NCBI RefSeq assembly: GCF_051401765.1
Contig: NC_135064.1
Span: 20,806,001-20,870,000, forward strand
Direction: 5' to 3'
Origin: Calliopsis andreniformis
Taxonomy: Eukaryota > Arthropoda > Insecta > Hymenoptera > Andrenidae
DNA length: 64,000 nt
The notes beneath the pieces were generated by a model, which was given only the letters and a program-made list of their open reading frames with translations, was not told the origin of the DNA and did no database searches. The translations under genes and the position numbers were made by a program. Below, piece after piece: positions 35,901 to 48,705 of this stretch. Each line of letters starts with the position of its first letter. Position 1 is the stretch's first letter.

Positions 35901-38900
35901 AAGTAAATTTGAAAATTAGTGGAGAACAGACACCTCCCTAATCCCTGAAGTCGACTCATTTTTATTTATTTCTCTTTTAAAGACGAAGAGACGGTAAAAA
36001 AGTGAAAGTTGATTCGACGTCTCGTGTTTGGATACATCGTTACGACACGTGTCACGTGTGGACGTTCCATCAGACATAGTTGTGAAATAAAAATATCTAT
36101 TAGTAATTCACTGCGCGCGTATCGCATGCTGACTCTTATCCAACGTTATCGAAAAATGCTGGAGAACTAATTAGCTTAGAATACAGCGATTTAACATGAT
36201 TATACTCTCAACCAATCAACTAAATAGTCCATTCGATGACCCAAAATATTGCTTCTAATATATTCAAAAATACACTATACTTAATAACCAGGGCCGCGTT
36301 AATATTTTTAGAGGCCCTAGGCGAAATATCATTATGAGGTCTCAAGAGAACAAGTCTCTTTTAGGTAATCAAATTTATACACATTTCTTTTAAGTTAACT
36401 GAAAATAAAAATCGACATTTTTATGGTAACTCATTTTAAGAAAAGAATGATACAAGACTGAGTGATGAGTTTCGTTTTGTCCACTGCAAAACGAGTAAAC
36501 TCTTGATTAATTATTTGATTAACAATATTTCTGACTAAGACTTGCCTGCTCCTCGACAAATATATTCGCTGCTTGTTTCTAAAAATTTCTCTCATCATCA
36601 TCGTTATTAATCTTCGGTTCAAAGGAACATAAAAGAAGCCGCAAAAAAGCGCAGATCGTGAAACTACGTTCCTTGAATGACACTAAAGATTCTCAACTGG
36701 TTGCGTCGCAGATCTGCTTTTAGAAAACCGAGCACATCACGAGGAGACGTACCTCGGAAGGCACATCGTCATGCAAGTTCGCGTAATGACAAACGACAGG
36801 TACTCCTATCTGTCGAGGCCAACAGAGTCTCGCAATGTCACGTTCGATACAGTTCGTACGCATCAGGAATAACAATAGGAACTAACTCCATAAATTTGCG
36901 AGGCGACGTGCTTGATTACAAAATCGCGTGCTGAGAGAGAGAAAGAAAGCCTAGACAATTCGCGAAAGAAGATGGTCAGTTTGAATTGATGAACAAAATG
37001 GAGTAAACATGTAAGATTGATTAATGTGGGTACAGCAGGATCTCCATTAATCGAATAATGGGTAATTACTAGATAAGGTAATTTACTATGCAAATTCTTA
37101 TTTTCATAAGTACGATTTCCAAATACTATAAAATATACAAGGTGTCATAGTTGAAGTAGGCCATCTAAATATCTGCTGTTTTTCACAACAAGAAAATCTA
37201 AAAAAAAAATTAAAAAAAAAAATGGTTCTGCAGAAAAGATTATTGTTCCATGATATTCCTCCTTCGAAACAACTCGAAGTATGCCATGGATGATTTTCGT
37301 GCCATTAAAAGAAGGAGATATGTAGGTGGCCTAATTCAGCTTGGACACTCTGTATTTAACTTTCGATATTTTGTACATTTTTAATATATAATTTATTTAG
37401 TCTACATTGAAAGTATATTTGAAAAGCCAAAGACTTAAAGATTAGAAAATTTTTAAATTCGAATATTTCAAGATTTAAAAATCTGAAAATTTGGACAATT
37501 TTTATACCTGGAAATTTGAAAATTCAAACTCCAAAACAAGTTACTTTAAAAAATCAGCAGCTCTCGTCGTTAAGGGACGCGTCTGTCTGTTGCACGCTGT
37601 TTCCACTCAAACCATTCCACTGCGCACAGAAACCTCACCACAGCGTATTTCTCCACGCTTTGCCTCTACCCACTGAACCAACTACTCAAATCTAAAAGCA
37701 ATAAAATCCCCGAAAATAATCGACACCCAGTCTTTCCACCGCACAGCATTTCCAGCTAATTACACACTTCCGCAACAAAACGGTGAAATTTTCAGTCTGG
37801 CTACATTCCTACGCCCGACAGGCCCCGAATACGCCACGTCAAGGCAGCCTGGGCAAGGGGTAACACGTAGAAAATAAACCCACGAACCGGGCAATCGAGC
37901 AGGGTGTTCCTCAGCCGCGAGTCCTTTCACGAATTAAACCCTCGTCGACGTGGACGTGCAGCGAATGCGCTGGGGCCCGATGTAAATCACCGGTTTCGGG
38001 TGGAAATCAGAAAGCAACTACGGGATCGGTATAATTACCGGGACGAGTGCTTTCATTTAATGCGCGCGGTCTATCTATCACGCGCCATGTAATAATTTAT
38101 AATTACAAGAGTAGGTAGCACTTAGCTACCGGACAGGAGTCGAGATTTCGTTTTGTGGGGGACGAACCACCCTTCGCCTCGTCCTTCGCCAGGCCCATCT
38201 GTCCCCCTTTTATTCCTCGTCCCCCGTCAGCTCCCTTCGAGGGACTCCCTTCGCCGTTTCCAACACAAACCGAACACGTGTGCGTAACACTGTCGAACTC
38301 TTTTCTTTCGTTCCTCTCGTTGGCCCCTCCACGCCCCGCGTTTCTACGACTGTCCCACCTCCCTGTGGCCCAGGGCGAGCCGAGGGAGAGCTCTTATAAT
38401 CGCGATACACCGCGGCCTAGGAAAAAGGGACAAAAGAGTCGGGCCAGATTAGGGTGCGCGGGCCTCGACAGGGCCTGAAGGATACGGTGGCATCGGGGGA
38501 GTATTTGAAGCGGAACGCTAATTACTCCGATTAATTCTGCAATCCATTTGGGGGCCCGTCCGATGGACCCAGAGTCCTCGACTAATTTAGCGTCCTTAGG
38601 GAGGCCAGCCTCTTTCGAGTGAATAATTTGTCAGACGGTGGCCTACGGACGACTACCGGAGTTTTTATTCGCGCTTACGATTCGATCGCGGATTCGAGGG
38701 GGAGACCTTCCTCTGGGTCTGCTGGGGAACGGTCTGACCGATGTGTGATAAAGGGATCAGGGGTGGTAGCGTGGGTTTAGAGTTGTTGGAGCAGGGTTGC
38801 CGAATGAATTTCCTGTTTGGGTGAAATGGGATGAAAAAATAATGTGTATTGTATTGGATTGTGGTACTAAGGCAGTGTATGAGTAGGGTTTAGATCTACA

Positions 38901-41900
38901 GCTGTAGGATGCTCGTTATTTCTTCTGTCATCTTCTAGTTTCTCTTAGTATAGCCAAGGAGGGAATTCGTGCGGCTACTACGAGATGAAATGGTACGAGT
39001 TGGATTCGAGGAAGTGGCTACTGAGGGTTGATATGAGGAAGTGGTAGGTTTTATTAGGGTTGAGTATCTTGTTTTGGAGACTTGATTACTGTCTCTAGAT
39101 TTGGTTCAATTGATTCTACTTGCCAAGTGATGCATTTATGGTGGTCTTAAATTTAGTCTAGGTACAGTTGGCGCAATTAGAGAAGACCAGAGCTCTTCCA
39201 GAGAGCTGGGGAAATACCAGAGCTCAGTTTTCGTTCTTTTTAATACTGCTTTTAAATGGCTAGCCTTATGTAGTTTATATTTTGTCATGATCAGGAAAGT
39301 ACACTAAACTATTTATTTAAAAATTTGAAGATTTAAATATTTGAGCATTTGAAAATTTAAAGGTACAAGGACTTGGACATTTGAAATTTGAATATTTGAA
39401 TATTTGACAATTTGAAAATTTAAATATTTGAAAATTTGAATATTTGAAAATTTGAAAATTTGAATATTTGAATATTTGAATATTTGAGTATTTGAAATAT
39501 TGAAATTTAACCGTTTGAACGTTTGTAGATTTTTTTCATTCAGTACAATTTTAATAAATCTGGCAATATAGGTGTATTTTCAAATAATTTTCTTTAAGTG
39601 AACTTATTTCTGTAGTTTTTCCTACTTATAATCAATTTTACGTTTAATACTATATATTGAAAAAGGTAAGACTTACCTCAATAGCAATGGTGTATCGACG
39701 TAATAACGAACACGAAAGTAGAGGACGAAAGCTGGCCGTCCGCTGCTGTCTAGGCCCTGGAAATGATAAATTGATTAATTAGTATCGATTTCCATTTTGA
39801 AAAAAATCAGGTTATTCTTCCTTGATCCTCTGAACTTAAAGTGGTTTTTTTACAGATATAAGAATAAATTAGAAACATTCTTAAAGATTCCTTTCACGTA
39901 TTCTTTTAATAGTAACTTTTTGTTTGCATTAGTTCTCATCGTCTCAATCTATTGCCTAGTCAACTGGAAGACCAATTTTTAATTGATTAGCTCCAGGTAG
40001 AATATGTTTCGAGTTCCTTTTTTCATATCCTTTTGTTGGGATCCTCTGATCATTTCCAGGGGTTCTCCTTTACTCTTTTTGGAAACATAATACATAAAAC
40101 CGAATAATATTAAATCAATCCTGATCTACTACTTTTACAAAAACCTAAAAAAAGAATATACTTTCGAAACAGATATGAAGCTTTGAAAAATTACGAAATG
40201 GATCAGCAAAGAAAAAAGTTGATAAACTTAATACCACGCAAATTCTATTTAAACATAAATTTCCGCTCGTTACCTACTCCCAAGTATCCAAACAAAAATC
40301 TAAGCTTCTGTTCACCCTCTCCCCCTCCTCCCCACACACAATAGCAAACATCCTCCAAAACAATGAATTGTTTCGTTTCGCCAATGAACTAATCGAATAA
40401 TTCCTGCAAGACCTAGAATGAGTAACTCGACCCCGCTCGTCCGTCAACTAAATCGAACAAAGCCAACATTCGCATTATTCTGTCATCGAAACGATAACAG
40501 CCAGCCGTCGATCGCGTTTCTATTAACAATCGCCTCGCTCGAAGCTCTGCCACGCAACCTGCGTAAATTCTCGCCTCTCCTGGATCCGCTTCGTAGGAAC
40601 ATTCCAGCGAGCGTGAAGTTCATGCAGGCTCGCGCGAGCTACCGCGACGAAAGAGAAAAACCTGCGACGTGGGCGAAACCACCAAACCGTGAATACGCCC
40701 ACGCGTGTCCCGGCCCACGCGCTCCCAAGCACACGGTAGCTGCACGCGTTCCGCCGTGAATCGGGATTAAATTCGAGCGGAGGATCCCCGGTTCGATTCG
40801 TGAAACTCGAGACTCCGAGATTCGAGGATCGATAACGAGACATCTGTTTGGGGCCTCGGCCAGCCCTGGCAGAACGACTCTTTAATATCTTTCATATTTC
40901 GCTGTCGGCGTTATCGAGATAAAAAGAGAACGAGGGGGACACCGATTGGGGAATCGGAGGATCGAAGTGGCCTGGAAACGCTGGAGATGGAGAGGAAGCC
41001 GATGAATTCTGTGGATCAGATTTTAAAGAGGATCGATGTTAGGGTATTTCGCCTTGTTTCTATGCCTCCAGGTTGAAATCATTTATAAAAAACAGAACTG
41101 TTTTTCATAGATCGAGGTAATACATTAATGAAGCTATTTGGCGATGTTCTGGAAACATGGAAGAGTGTTTAAGATTTGTATAGTATTTTTTGAAACATAG
41201 AAATATAAAAATTGTATGGACTCAGATTGCAGATAGTGTAGGTAAAAATAAGGTTGCAGACGGAATGTTAAGAGTAATATTCAAGGTATAAGTTTTAGAC
41301 TAGATTAGACTAGAGGCTTTTCTTTCTACATTCTATCATTTATTCTCTATTCAAATATATATTATTTAAGCCTGTGTCAAAATATTTCGTCTTATTCTAC
41401 CCACAAACACAATCTCCACTCTACCTCACCAACACAATTCACACCGAAAATCACAAGCCGACCAAATACCACTCCGTCACGTTCCCTCGTTACAGAGCAG
41501 GAGCCTGACCTCGAAGAGTCGCTCACTGTATGACGAAATGTCCCCGCCGCCATAGCTTCAGCCCGCTCCTTCCCTTCCCTAAAATATTTATTCAGAATTA
41601 ACGCGCTTCGTTCCACCGATGACCGCGATCGGCTGAAAACGGCTCATTATACAGGAACGAAAGCCAGCGAAGGGAACATCGATCTAATCCTAATTTCCTC
41701 CATCCACTCCCACAACCTCCGATCCATCTTAACGATAGACTCCCGTGTTCCATTTAAATCTAGCAATCAAGAGGATATCCTGTGGGCTCCGCCGATAGAA
41801 ATTAGAAGACGCACCGACACGAACGCAGAGCCTTGCCTTTGGGACGTGTGCACGCTGGATGGTCGATACATCATCGGACAGAGAAGGGGGGAAAAAAAAA

Positions 41901-44900
41901 GAAGGATACAGCGAGGACCCATGGGACAGAGGACGAAGAGGGAGGAAGGACGAGGGGTGGCAGCAATAACGAAGCCCGCTCCAAATTCGGTAGCCGAAAA
42001 TTAAACCGAGAAGGGTTTCTCGATTGTGTCTAGACCTAGACCCTCCGGTCAAATCGTAGCAAATTATACCGTCGGCTCCATCCGCATATTTTACGAACCA
42101 TAAATATTAATCCACCTCAGTGTATGCCCCTCCACCTGCCCCGCGCCCCTCTACCCGCCTCAGGCCCATCGAATGCTCGCCGTTCCGTCGTCCTTCTCTG
42201 TCGACGTTCTCGGATGGCCCGCGGGTACAGTCGCCGCTAAAATCGAGAGTCCCGGACAAACGCCCCGGAATTTGCATACGTGGACGACATAAAGCTGCTA
42301 AATAGCCGTGTGTTGCGTTGGTATGCGGCCGCGATCGGATTATGCTACTGGAGTGGTAGGAACTGGGGTTGCCTACTCCAGGGGCAGGCGCGACCTATGC
42401 TGAGCGGCGAAGTTGTAGCAAAGGGTCGTTCAGGTTGGTCAAGTGACTTCGATGCAATTGGCTCGAAACGAAGTAATTTAAGGAATCTGAAGGCTTAAGA
42501 GAAATCTGTTCAACAGGGTTTCGTTCTTTCTCAAGTAATAGACTTCTATTCAAAGTGTGATAAATCGGCGAGAAAAAATCGTACGTCAATTTTCAAGGTC
42601 TTGTTGGAAAGAAGAGGCTTCAGACTTGAAGTTTACTGCAAAACGAATGCTGGAAAAAATTTATGAAGTCTCAGAGAGTAATTCGAATTTGGGAAATATT
42701 TGGGAAAACTGTCCTCTCTTTCTCACCCTACAGCTGAGTGGAAAATGATTTCTAGGAAAATTCAACACAGGGATGAAAAAGTAGAGACTCTGTTATTTAT
42801 AGTGAGTCTAAGTACACTGCTGTACGATTTTTTCACGAAATTACAGCAGTTCAAATATTGACAATTTTTCAGCCCCAAATTAGTGATCCTTCAATTTTGC
42901 TACGAAGTGTATATGTATGTCAAAAATTCTAATAGTACTTGAAAATTCTACTACTAAGTTCAAATTCTACCAGAAGGCAGAGATACATAAAACTTTGATA
43001 GTAGATACTTAAAGATCCTATCACTATATTACAATGGTGCCACAAGAGTTAAAACCTTGGCAGTATTTAAAAACCCTACTCCTATATAATATTTCGTACC
43101 ACTGTACTTATTATTCATTAAATGTTCCAAACAACCAAGTTTCAACTACATTTCTCGACACATCTCTCCTAAATTACCAGTAGCCAGTTTCTCAATCCCA
43201 CAGCCAGAGACTCCAATTTTCATTTGACGCCACATACCCGCGGCGAATAAATGAGCCGCAACAGTAAATTAGTTGCGAGAAAGGGGACCACGATACAAAA
43301 TGAGCATGAATAGGTCCAGCTGAGAGGTGTTGCGACGTTTCACCGAGAATAACGGACAATGTACTAGACAGCACGAAATCGACGACACGCTGGCGTCAGC
43401 GTGGTTCAGTGGCTTCTCAGGGATATTCATATTGTTGATGTTGACTATTGCCGTTACTTGGCGCCTGGCGTGTTGCCACTTTGTGAGAGGCATCGGAGAG
43501 AACGATAATCGTCCACTTATAGGTATTTCTGCACCATGTTCCACTGGATATAGTGCGTGTACACACGCATCAATAAATCTTGCCCATTAGTAAGCGAAGC
43601 TATACATCACCTCTCGCCTGCTATTTCAAACAATATCTCAATCGTTTTTCTTCCGCGCGACGTGCGAGCGAATATTTGAAGAACGATGCTGGGAAGTAGC
43701 TTTCGTTACGCTTTTCGTTCACATCCTGACGGTAATGTAACAAATGGATGTAGCAGCGAGTTTATAGGAAAATCGCGTGAAACTTTTCTGTGGGATATTT
43801 TCATCTACACGGGACAATGAGAAATAAATTACTGTCAGTAATAAGACATTATTCGTACTACTGTACAAAACGTAACGCAAGGGTGTTACATTTGAATCTC
43901 CCCAGGAAAATACATAGCTCGACCTAAGGCACAGATCCTCAACGCTGGATATCATGACAATATAGCAACATTCAAACAGGCCCACGAAGTCCTACCTACA
44001 CCTTATCCACTCTTCTACATAGAATTACGTGTACAGATCAGCGGCCGCTCCGACATCCCGAAAGCTCCGAAAAATCATCACCGCCATCGCCCAGGCACGG
44101 AAATCGAAAGTGTGACGTGGTAGCTCAGCTACGTGCCCGCGTGGCATTCCATCGTCGGCGCGTATACGTGCAGCTTGAAAAAGAACCGTGTGTACCGGGC
44201 CAATCGATTACGCTTCGTTGTTAACGCCGACCGTGGCCCGACTAACGAAATTCCACGCGATGCGTGCGTCGCGAGATCCCGCGGAGAGGAGGAAGAAAGA
44301 AGGCGAACAAAACGACGCGGGGAGAAAGTGAGAGAGAGAAAGAAAGAGCAAGGAGAGGACAGTGAAGAGGAGGAAGAGGAGAGAGAGACGCAAACGAGAA
44401 GCAGAGGTAGAAGGGGTCGAGGAGAAAGGGGCCCGAGACGCGCGGAGTGGGGAGGCAGAAAGCGCCAATAGGGGAGGGGCCCAGTTTTAATAGCCGAGGA
44501 CCTCTCGCACGGCCGCAGAAAATCCTCGCGGCCGATGTTCCTCCGAGATAAGCACGTAGTCCGGTAGCCCGGTTTTACCGGGCCAGTATTTATTGGTTAT
44601 TGGTGTGGACCGTCATTAGCGAAACGGGGGTCCCACCGCTCCGAGCAGATACGAAGATATCGCACGAGGCGGCACGCTCTGTCTCTCTCGCGGCCGAGGG
44701 GCCCCCCGAAGAGGTCCCATCCGCAATTTCGGGACCAGAGACGGGAGCCCTCCTGTCCCGACGATCGAACGCGTTCCGTGCCGTTGACAAATTCCTGCGG
44801 CTCGATCGCGCTCTCGTCTGCTGAGGGGAAGTCCTTGGCCTTCTGGAATCGGAGGAATTAGGTGGGAGAGGGTGGCGAGGGGGTGGCGAAGGGGGATCGA

Positions 44901-47900
44901 GGGTGCGGGAGGACGGAGATGGAAGAGCTAATGTTTAGACTGTTTAGATAATATTAATGATAGTCGATGGTGTTGAGGCTAATTCAATTAGGGTTGCTTC
45001 AGGGGCGGATTTGGAAGAGAGTTTTAGGAGAGGGTGGAAGGTTTAAATGGGTAAAGGACTTACGTACTTGGATGCATTTTTAGGGAAAGTAGGATGCGGG
45101 AGGACGGAGATAGAAGAGCTATTATTTATACTGTTTAGATGATAATAATGGTATTAGATAGTATCGAGGCTAACTCAATTAGTGCTATTCCAGAAACAAA
45201 ACCAGGAAGTTTTTTTGGGTGAAAGGAAGACGAAATTTGTGAAATACACTTCCTGTACAGGATTTGAAATTTGTTTGATTTTTATATGTTAGTACTTCTA
45301 TCTGATACTATAGTTCTGTGTAGTCCTCTTAAGAGGAGGGGCTGGGGCTTTGAATCCGCCACTACTCTAGGTACTTAAAAATCTGTTATCAGTATAAGTA
45401 CATACTAATAATTATTAAGTGATATGGAATTGAAATTGTGAAAAGTAAGCCTACTTTTACTTAGTGTAACAATATCAACATTTTTTGAATATAAATATGT
45501 ACTACTTTAATCGTCTATGTAGTAGTAATGACAAAAAGGTACTAGAAGCTGCTAATGAGTAAATATTATAGATGTTTGGGGAGTTCCATTCGTAAGAATT
45601 TTGCTCCCAAATGAAAAGTAATAAATTATTTCTTAATCTAACATATTTTTTAATTCATATATTGCTGGTCGAATAATTGGGATTAGACGACATATTTTTC
45701 CAAGTATGTATCGTATTAACGGGTCTTATAAAACTTTATCGATGCTCTCATTATATTTTTCCTCTTAAGCAAGGGCATCATTTCTGTCATTCCAATTTTA
45801 GTATTTTAGATTCTGGAAGTTAGGAACTAGACGTGGAATGTCGTTCATGGATTATGATGAAGGAATTAGAACCCCTCTGTTACACATATGTAGGATAGTG
45901 TATTTTCATCGAAATAAAAATTGGAGAATTTTACGATCAGAATTTATAGAGTTATTACTACTTGATGTTTCCGGGCATAAAATGTCCGATAGAAACTTTA
46001 TCCCAACGTTTTGCCAATAGTGCAGCCAGCTTCATCAGGGATCAGATGACACCGTAATAGTGTACACGTATGGTCAATAAAAGGGATATAGCGTAGTCGT
46101 AAAATCTGTTGAGGTGATAAAGTCAACACGTTTCCAGTATCAGAACAGAGGTTCCAGATACCCTATACGAAGTATTTCTACAAATTTTTACAGTGATGAA
46201 TGAAGTGTAGTTAGTTACCATTGCCGTATAAAGTTTTGTATCCCGCTGCGTCAATTGGTCCCGCCGTTCAGTCGTTTATGTTTCGACCTCTCTATATCCC
46301 TTTCTGCGAGTGTATAAGGCGCTAGGGTGAAAAGGTCTGTCGTGATCTGAACATTGACTGCAGTGTAAATGAAGTATTTCAAATTGTACTTCAGTGTAGA
46401 TATACTAGGTTAAAATTTAGACTCAATTTTTCGCAAATCCCACAGAACGAAGTATAATATTAATTTTAAATAGGTATAGTAATCTTTAAGCTATATTGAC
46501 CTTGGAATTTCTGAAAAAATTGTTTTTAAATATCAAACTTAAATGTGTACACGGAAAAAATTTTTTTTAGATTTTTTACATAGTTTTACTAGTATTCCCA
46601 TATTATTCTTAGTGTTCCTCCAGTATTCCCCAGGTCTTTCTAGCATTCTTAGTATTCCTAATATTCTAGTATTTCTAAGATGCCCCTAGCAACTGTATTA
46701 CCCCCCTAGCGTACCCTTAACGTCCCTAGTATTCCCCTAGCATTCCTAAGATTCCCTAGTATAGCTAAAATTTGCTTTAGTATTACTAGAGTTTAAAAAA
46801 TTGTACTCTGCATTTTTGACTTATTTTTCAATACCGAATCGCCAACACCTGCGCCACTAAATCCAAAGCATCTTCTATAATTTGACCTCATACTCATACA
46901 CTGTACTTTTAAGTTACTTCCCTAAGCTTTACTAACACATTCCATTAATCCACGCACCCTGTGTAAGTACTAAAATTTTACAATATAATCTCAGGAGGGA
47001 TCTCGCCCGCGAAATCATTAAAATTACTCGAAGGCGAACAGGAAGCAGAAAGAGAGATAAATACAGGAGTAAAAGGCATATCTCTTAAGTATAATCGAAG
47101 ACGCTGGAGAATGGCTCACCCTCTAGCGGGGAAAGGGTTAAAGAATAGTGTTTTGGCGATAAACACCGTCGGAGAGCTGTTGGGTGGACACGTAGGGGGA
47201 TTGGGGCCTGGAAGAGAGGCACAGATCGGTGTTTGTGGTGGCGACGACGAGTTGCCGGGGTATATTGCGAAGCTACTCGTCTTGAAGAGAACTGCTGTTG
47301 TACGCTCGTTTAGCGCTACCCTCGGGGCAAAACCACGGCCGCCATCGTGCACCCGCGGATGGAAATGCTAATTTGACCGAAGAGGGCCTTCTACGCACCC
47401 CTTCTCCCCTTTCGCCGCGAGCAAGCTCGCTTCTTTTGCTCTTAAATCGTCTTTTTCTCGATTCCTCGCGGCGAAACGTACTGTTCGGGCTCGAGTCAGT
47501 CGTAAACATTCTACAGGGTGTTTTCAGAAAAAAAAATTTCAAATTTATGGGGTAGATCATAGCGCTCGGTCAGATGGGCAATAAATGATTAGGGAGCGGT
47601 GGTTGAAAAATGGACCCCCTCGAAGTTGAACTATGCTGGCGAATTGTGAAGCCTTTCGGGTATTTAGGAGACATTTAGCTCGTTCAGAAATTACTTGATA
47701 AGATTCTTTCGTTGGGAAGACTACTATGGAGTCCTCGAATGTGATGAAAAATCTGTAACGAGTGAACGTACTCTGTGATATTTTTTAAAATATAGATTCA
47801 TATAATTGTGTTTATAAAATTAGAAATTTGTATAATCTTTGTTCATTCTATCTCCATCCCCGCCTATTGAATTCAATTTCACCAAAATTTTCGTAGAAAT

Positions 47901-48705
47901 TAAAATATGAGAATCGATTTCGTACGATGAAATATGAGTACTCTGAAGTGATGGGAGAAGAGTTTAAAAATGCCTTCTAAAGACTTTAATCTCTCAAATC
48001 GGTTAGGTAAGAATTAATTAGTGAATCGTTTGATGGTAATTTATAGTTTGGTAAGCATTCTTGATCAGGGAAAGTCTTGAATCTCTTTCTAAATATTTTT
48101 TTAAATGTCAAAACTCTAAATTGACCGACTATTTCTTCCGAATACACAATTTCATAAATCATGCTATATCAAAGTTTTATAATTATTTAACTGTACTTTA
48201 ATCAATCTTATAGTCGTTAAATTAACGACGAGAATTTTATGGAGTGATGTAGAGTAAATTATTATAATTTTCTTGGAGAGATATCCTTTTCTAAAAATCT
48301 GAAACTCGTTTCCCGTTTAATGCTTGCGTATAATTTCTACGAGTGGAAGTATCACATTCAGTCGACACGTCCATTGAGCATCTGAATCATCTAAACTCGG
48401 GAATTTCTTAAGTGTGCACAATACAAACGAATGCTGCGTGATAATCAAATTATTATATTCTCCGTGTCTTTTGCTTTATACCTTACAGTAAAATGGAATC
48501 ATCACATCATTTACAGACGCACATATTAAATTAAGATTCAATGGCAATTTCTTCGTTAGATGCCGCAACATCTATCTGCCGCATCAATAATTTTACAAGT
48601 TATTAGAAGAATGTTGATAACTTACGTATGTGTGAGAGCTTCTCCAATTCTTCGGTGCGTATTTACTTAATTTATTCTCGGGATCGACGAAGAGGTACTC
48701 GCCGT
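26953..48705 (-). CDS. ex: expanded (ex), FERM-domain Hippo pathway regulator, 5' end missing
   Basis: Nine coding exons, read from high to low: 48705-48626, 39756-39677, 34412-34172, 32614-32339, 31915-31750, 31541-31233, 30472-30194, 29693-27850 and 27423-26953. All are GT-AG and in phase, giving about 1247 residues. The visible start, DGEYLFVDPENKLSKYAPKN, is internal to the F1 lobe of the FERM domain, so at least one upstream exon is missing. F2 includes DETTRHHYYLQLRDN and AGLALQADLGDYS; F3 includes RVYAEEETPRVFAWNNIGKL and the KKFEIRAVDQPDKLTLYSG strand. TSGIVS in the 31541-31233 exon matches the Slimb/beta-TrCP degron of fly Ex. The 1.8-kb exon encodes a proline-rich tail with seven PPxY motifs, which in the family bind the WW domains of Yorkie. 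The C-terminus carries the conserved LPLISALCNDRYLLKQ. The family acts at the apical cortex with Merlin and Kibra to activate Warts and restrain Yorkie. Confidence 0.92.
27493..27595 (+). mobile_element. Remnant with hAT-like end (CAGTGGCGGATTAT)
   Basis: The sequence starts cagtggcggattatacataa and goes on to a gcctagggcccttgg block, in the intron of ex between 27424 and 27849. The same two-block pattern appears at about 36291-36345, and a reversed gtggcggatt end at about 45340-45360. No matching second terminus is visible, so it is called a fragment. Confidence 0.45.
29811..29997. mobile_element. 171-bp hAT-type MITE with 8-bp target duplication
   Basis: The element proper runs 29819-29989. 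Its ends are perfect 13-base inverted repeats, cagggtttctcaa and ttgagaaaccctg, the typical hAT terminal sequence. It is flanked by gtttagac on the left and gtttacac on the right, an 8-bp target duplication with one mismatch. It lies in the ex intron 29694-30193. The interior of about 145 bases is non-coding, so it would need a transposase supplied elsewhere. Confidence 0.88.
32615..34171. other. ex intron with foldback repeat
   Basis: This is the intron between two FERM exons. The first 350 bases are GC-richer. A repeat at about 33305-33555 has direct repeats at its two sides (attcgattataagactaat and gatcgaataaactaatagag) and an interior related to repeats at 55255 and 58870. A solo TACAGGGTGATCCAGAATTA end lies at 34052. 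No other gene is seen. Confidence 0.5.
33305..33555. repeat. Foldback-related repeat, copy A (GTATGACTTAACACACTTTGG core)
   Basis: It contains aaattggtgagttgaagaac and the core tatgacttaacacactttgg followed by ctctgaaatgcaga. The same blocks are found at 55255-55445 and, in part, at 58870-59130. The flanking direct repeats of about 45 bases are specific to this copy. Confidence 0.55.
35346..35555 (+). repeat. Dispersed ~230-bp repeat, copy 2
   Basis: It starts ctaattttgggacgaaaaat and shares gatctttgaactgctgtaac, aaaaaagtcgtaca, gcaaagcctctacttttt and the ccttttctaaatta end with the other copies. Compared with copy 1 it has an extra block (gtgtatctaggctcat), also present in copy 3. Non-coding. 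Confidence 0.65.
37136..37354. mobile_element. 219-bp MITE with TACA(A/G)(G/A)GTGTC ends
   Basis: The left end tacaaggtgtcatagttgaa and the right end (reverse strand tacagagtgtccaagctgaa) align, followed by taggcca and tctaaatatct/tctacatatct in both arms, for about 40 bases of imperfect inverted repeat. It lies in an ex intron, has no coding potential and belongs to the wider TACAGGGTGT group. Confidence 0.7.
39310..39500. repeat. Microsatellite (TTTGAATA / TTTGAAAA)n
   Basis: About 20 units of 8-9 bases, mainly tttgaata and tttgaaaa, lie in the ex intron about 180 bases from the 39677-39756 exon. The unit matches the run at 20936-21046, more than 18 kb away. Confidence 0.85.
42665..42893 (-). 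repeat. Dispersed ~230-bp repeat, copy 3 (reverse)
   Basis: Read on the minus strand it gives ctaatttggggctgaaaaat, then tttgaactgctgtaattt, tcgtacagcagtgtacttag, gagtctctactttttcatc, a cagctgtagggtgagaaag block, and ends near tttcccaaattcgaatt. These blocks occur in the same order as in copies 1 and 2. Confidence 0.65.
44275..44465. repeat. Polypurine (GA-rich) tract
   Basis: This is an almost continuous run of G and A on the plus strand (gagagagaaagaaagagcaa and similar), broken by a few pyrimidines. Frames through it are low-complexity R/E/K strings, not real proteins. Such tracts can form triplex DNA and often bind GAGA-type factors. It lies within a GC island in an ex intron. Confidence 0.65.
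46590..46790. repeat. Degenerate tandem repeat (CTAGTATTCC)n
   Basis: About fifteen loose copies of a 9-11-base unit such as ctagtattcc, cctagcattc and ctaagattcc follow each other. They lie in an ex intron and are non-coding. Confidence 0.65.

Larger units (their letters stand above)
34413..39676. other. Large ex intron with GC island and MITEs
   Basis: A 5.3-kb intron. It holds copy 2 of the dispersed 230-bp repeat (35346-35555), a hAT-like remnant (36291), a 219-bp MITE (37136-37354), a GC-rich island (about 37850-38800) and a TTTGAATA microsatellite (39310-39500). Frames in the GC island (38155-38478) show no conserved domain. No nested gene is recognised. Confidence 0.5.
39757..48625. 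other. 8.9-kb ex intron with alternating GC islands
   Basis: GC-rich stretches lie at about 40400-41000, 41390-42300, 44000-44900 and 47100-47480, between AT-rich DNA. Copy 3 of the dispersed repeat is at 42665-42893, a reversed hAT-like end at 45340, and a degenerate tandem tract at 46590-46790. The GC islands carry many overlapping frames on both strands with biased composition but no domain. I see no nested gene; cis-regulatory elements are likely but not shown. Confidence 0.5.

Noticed and set aside
44113..44180. tRNA-like box A (gacgtggtagctcagctacg)
   Set aside because: The D-arm-like sequence is not followed by a proper anticodon stem or T-loop box B at the right spacing, and no cloverleaf closes.
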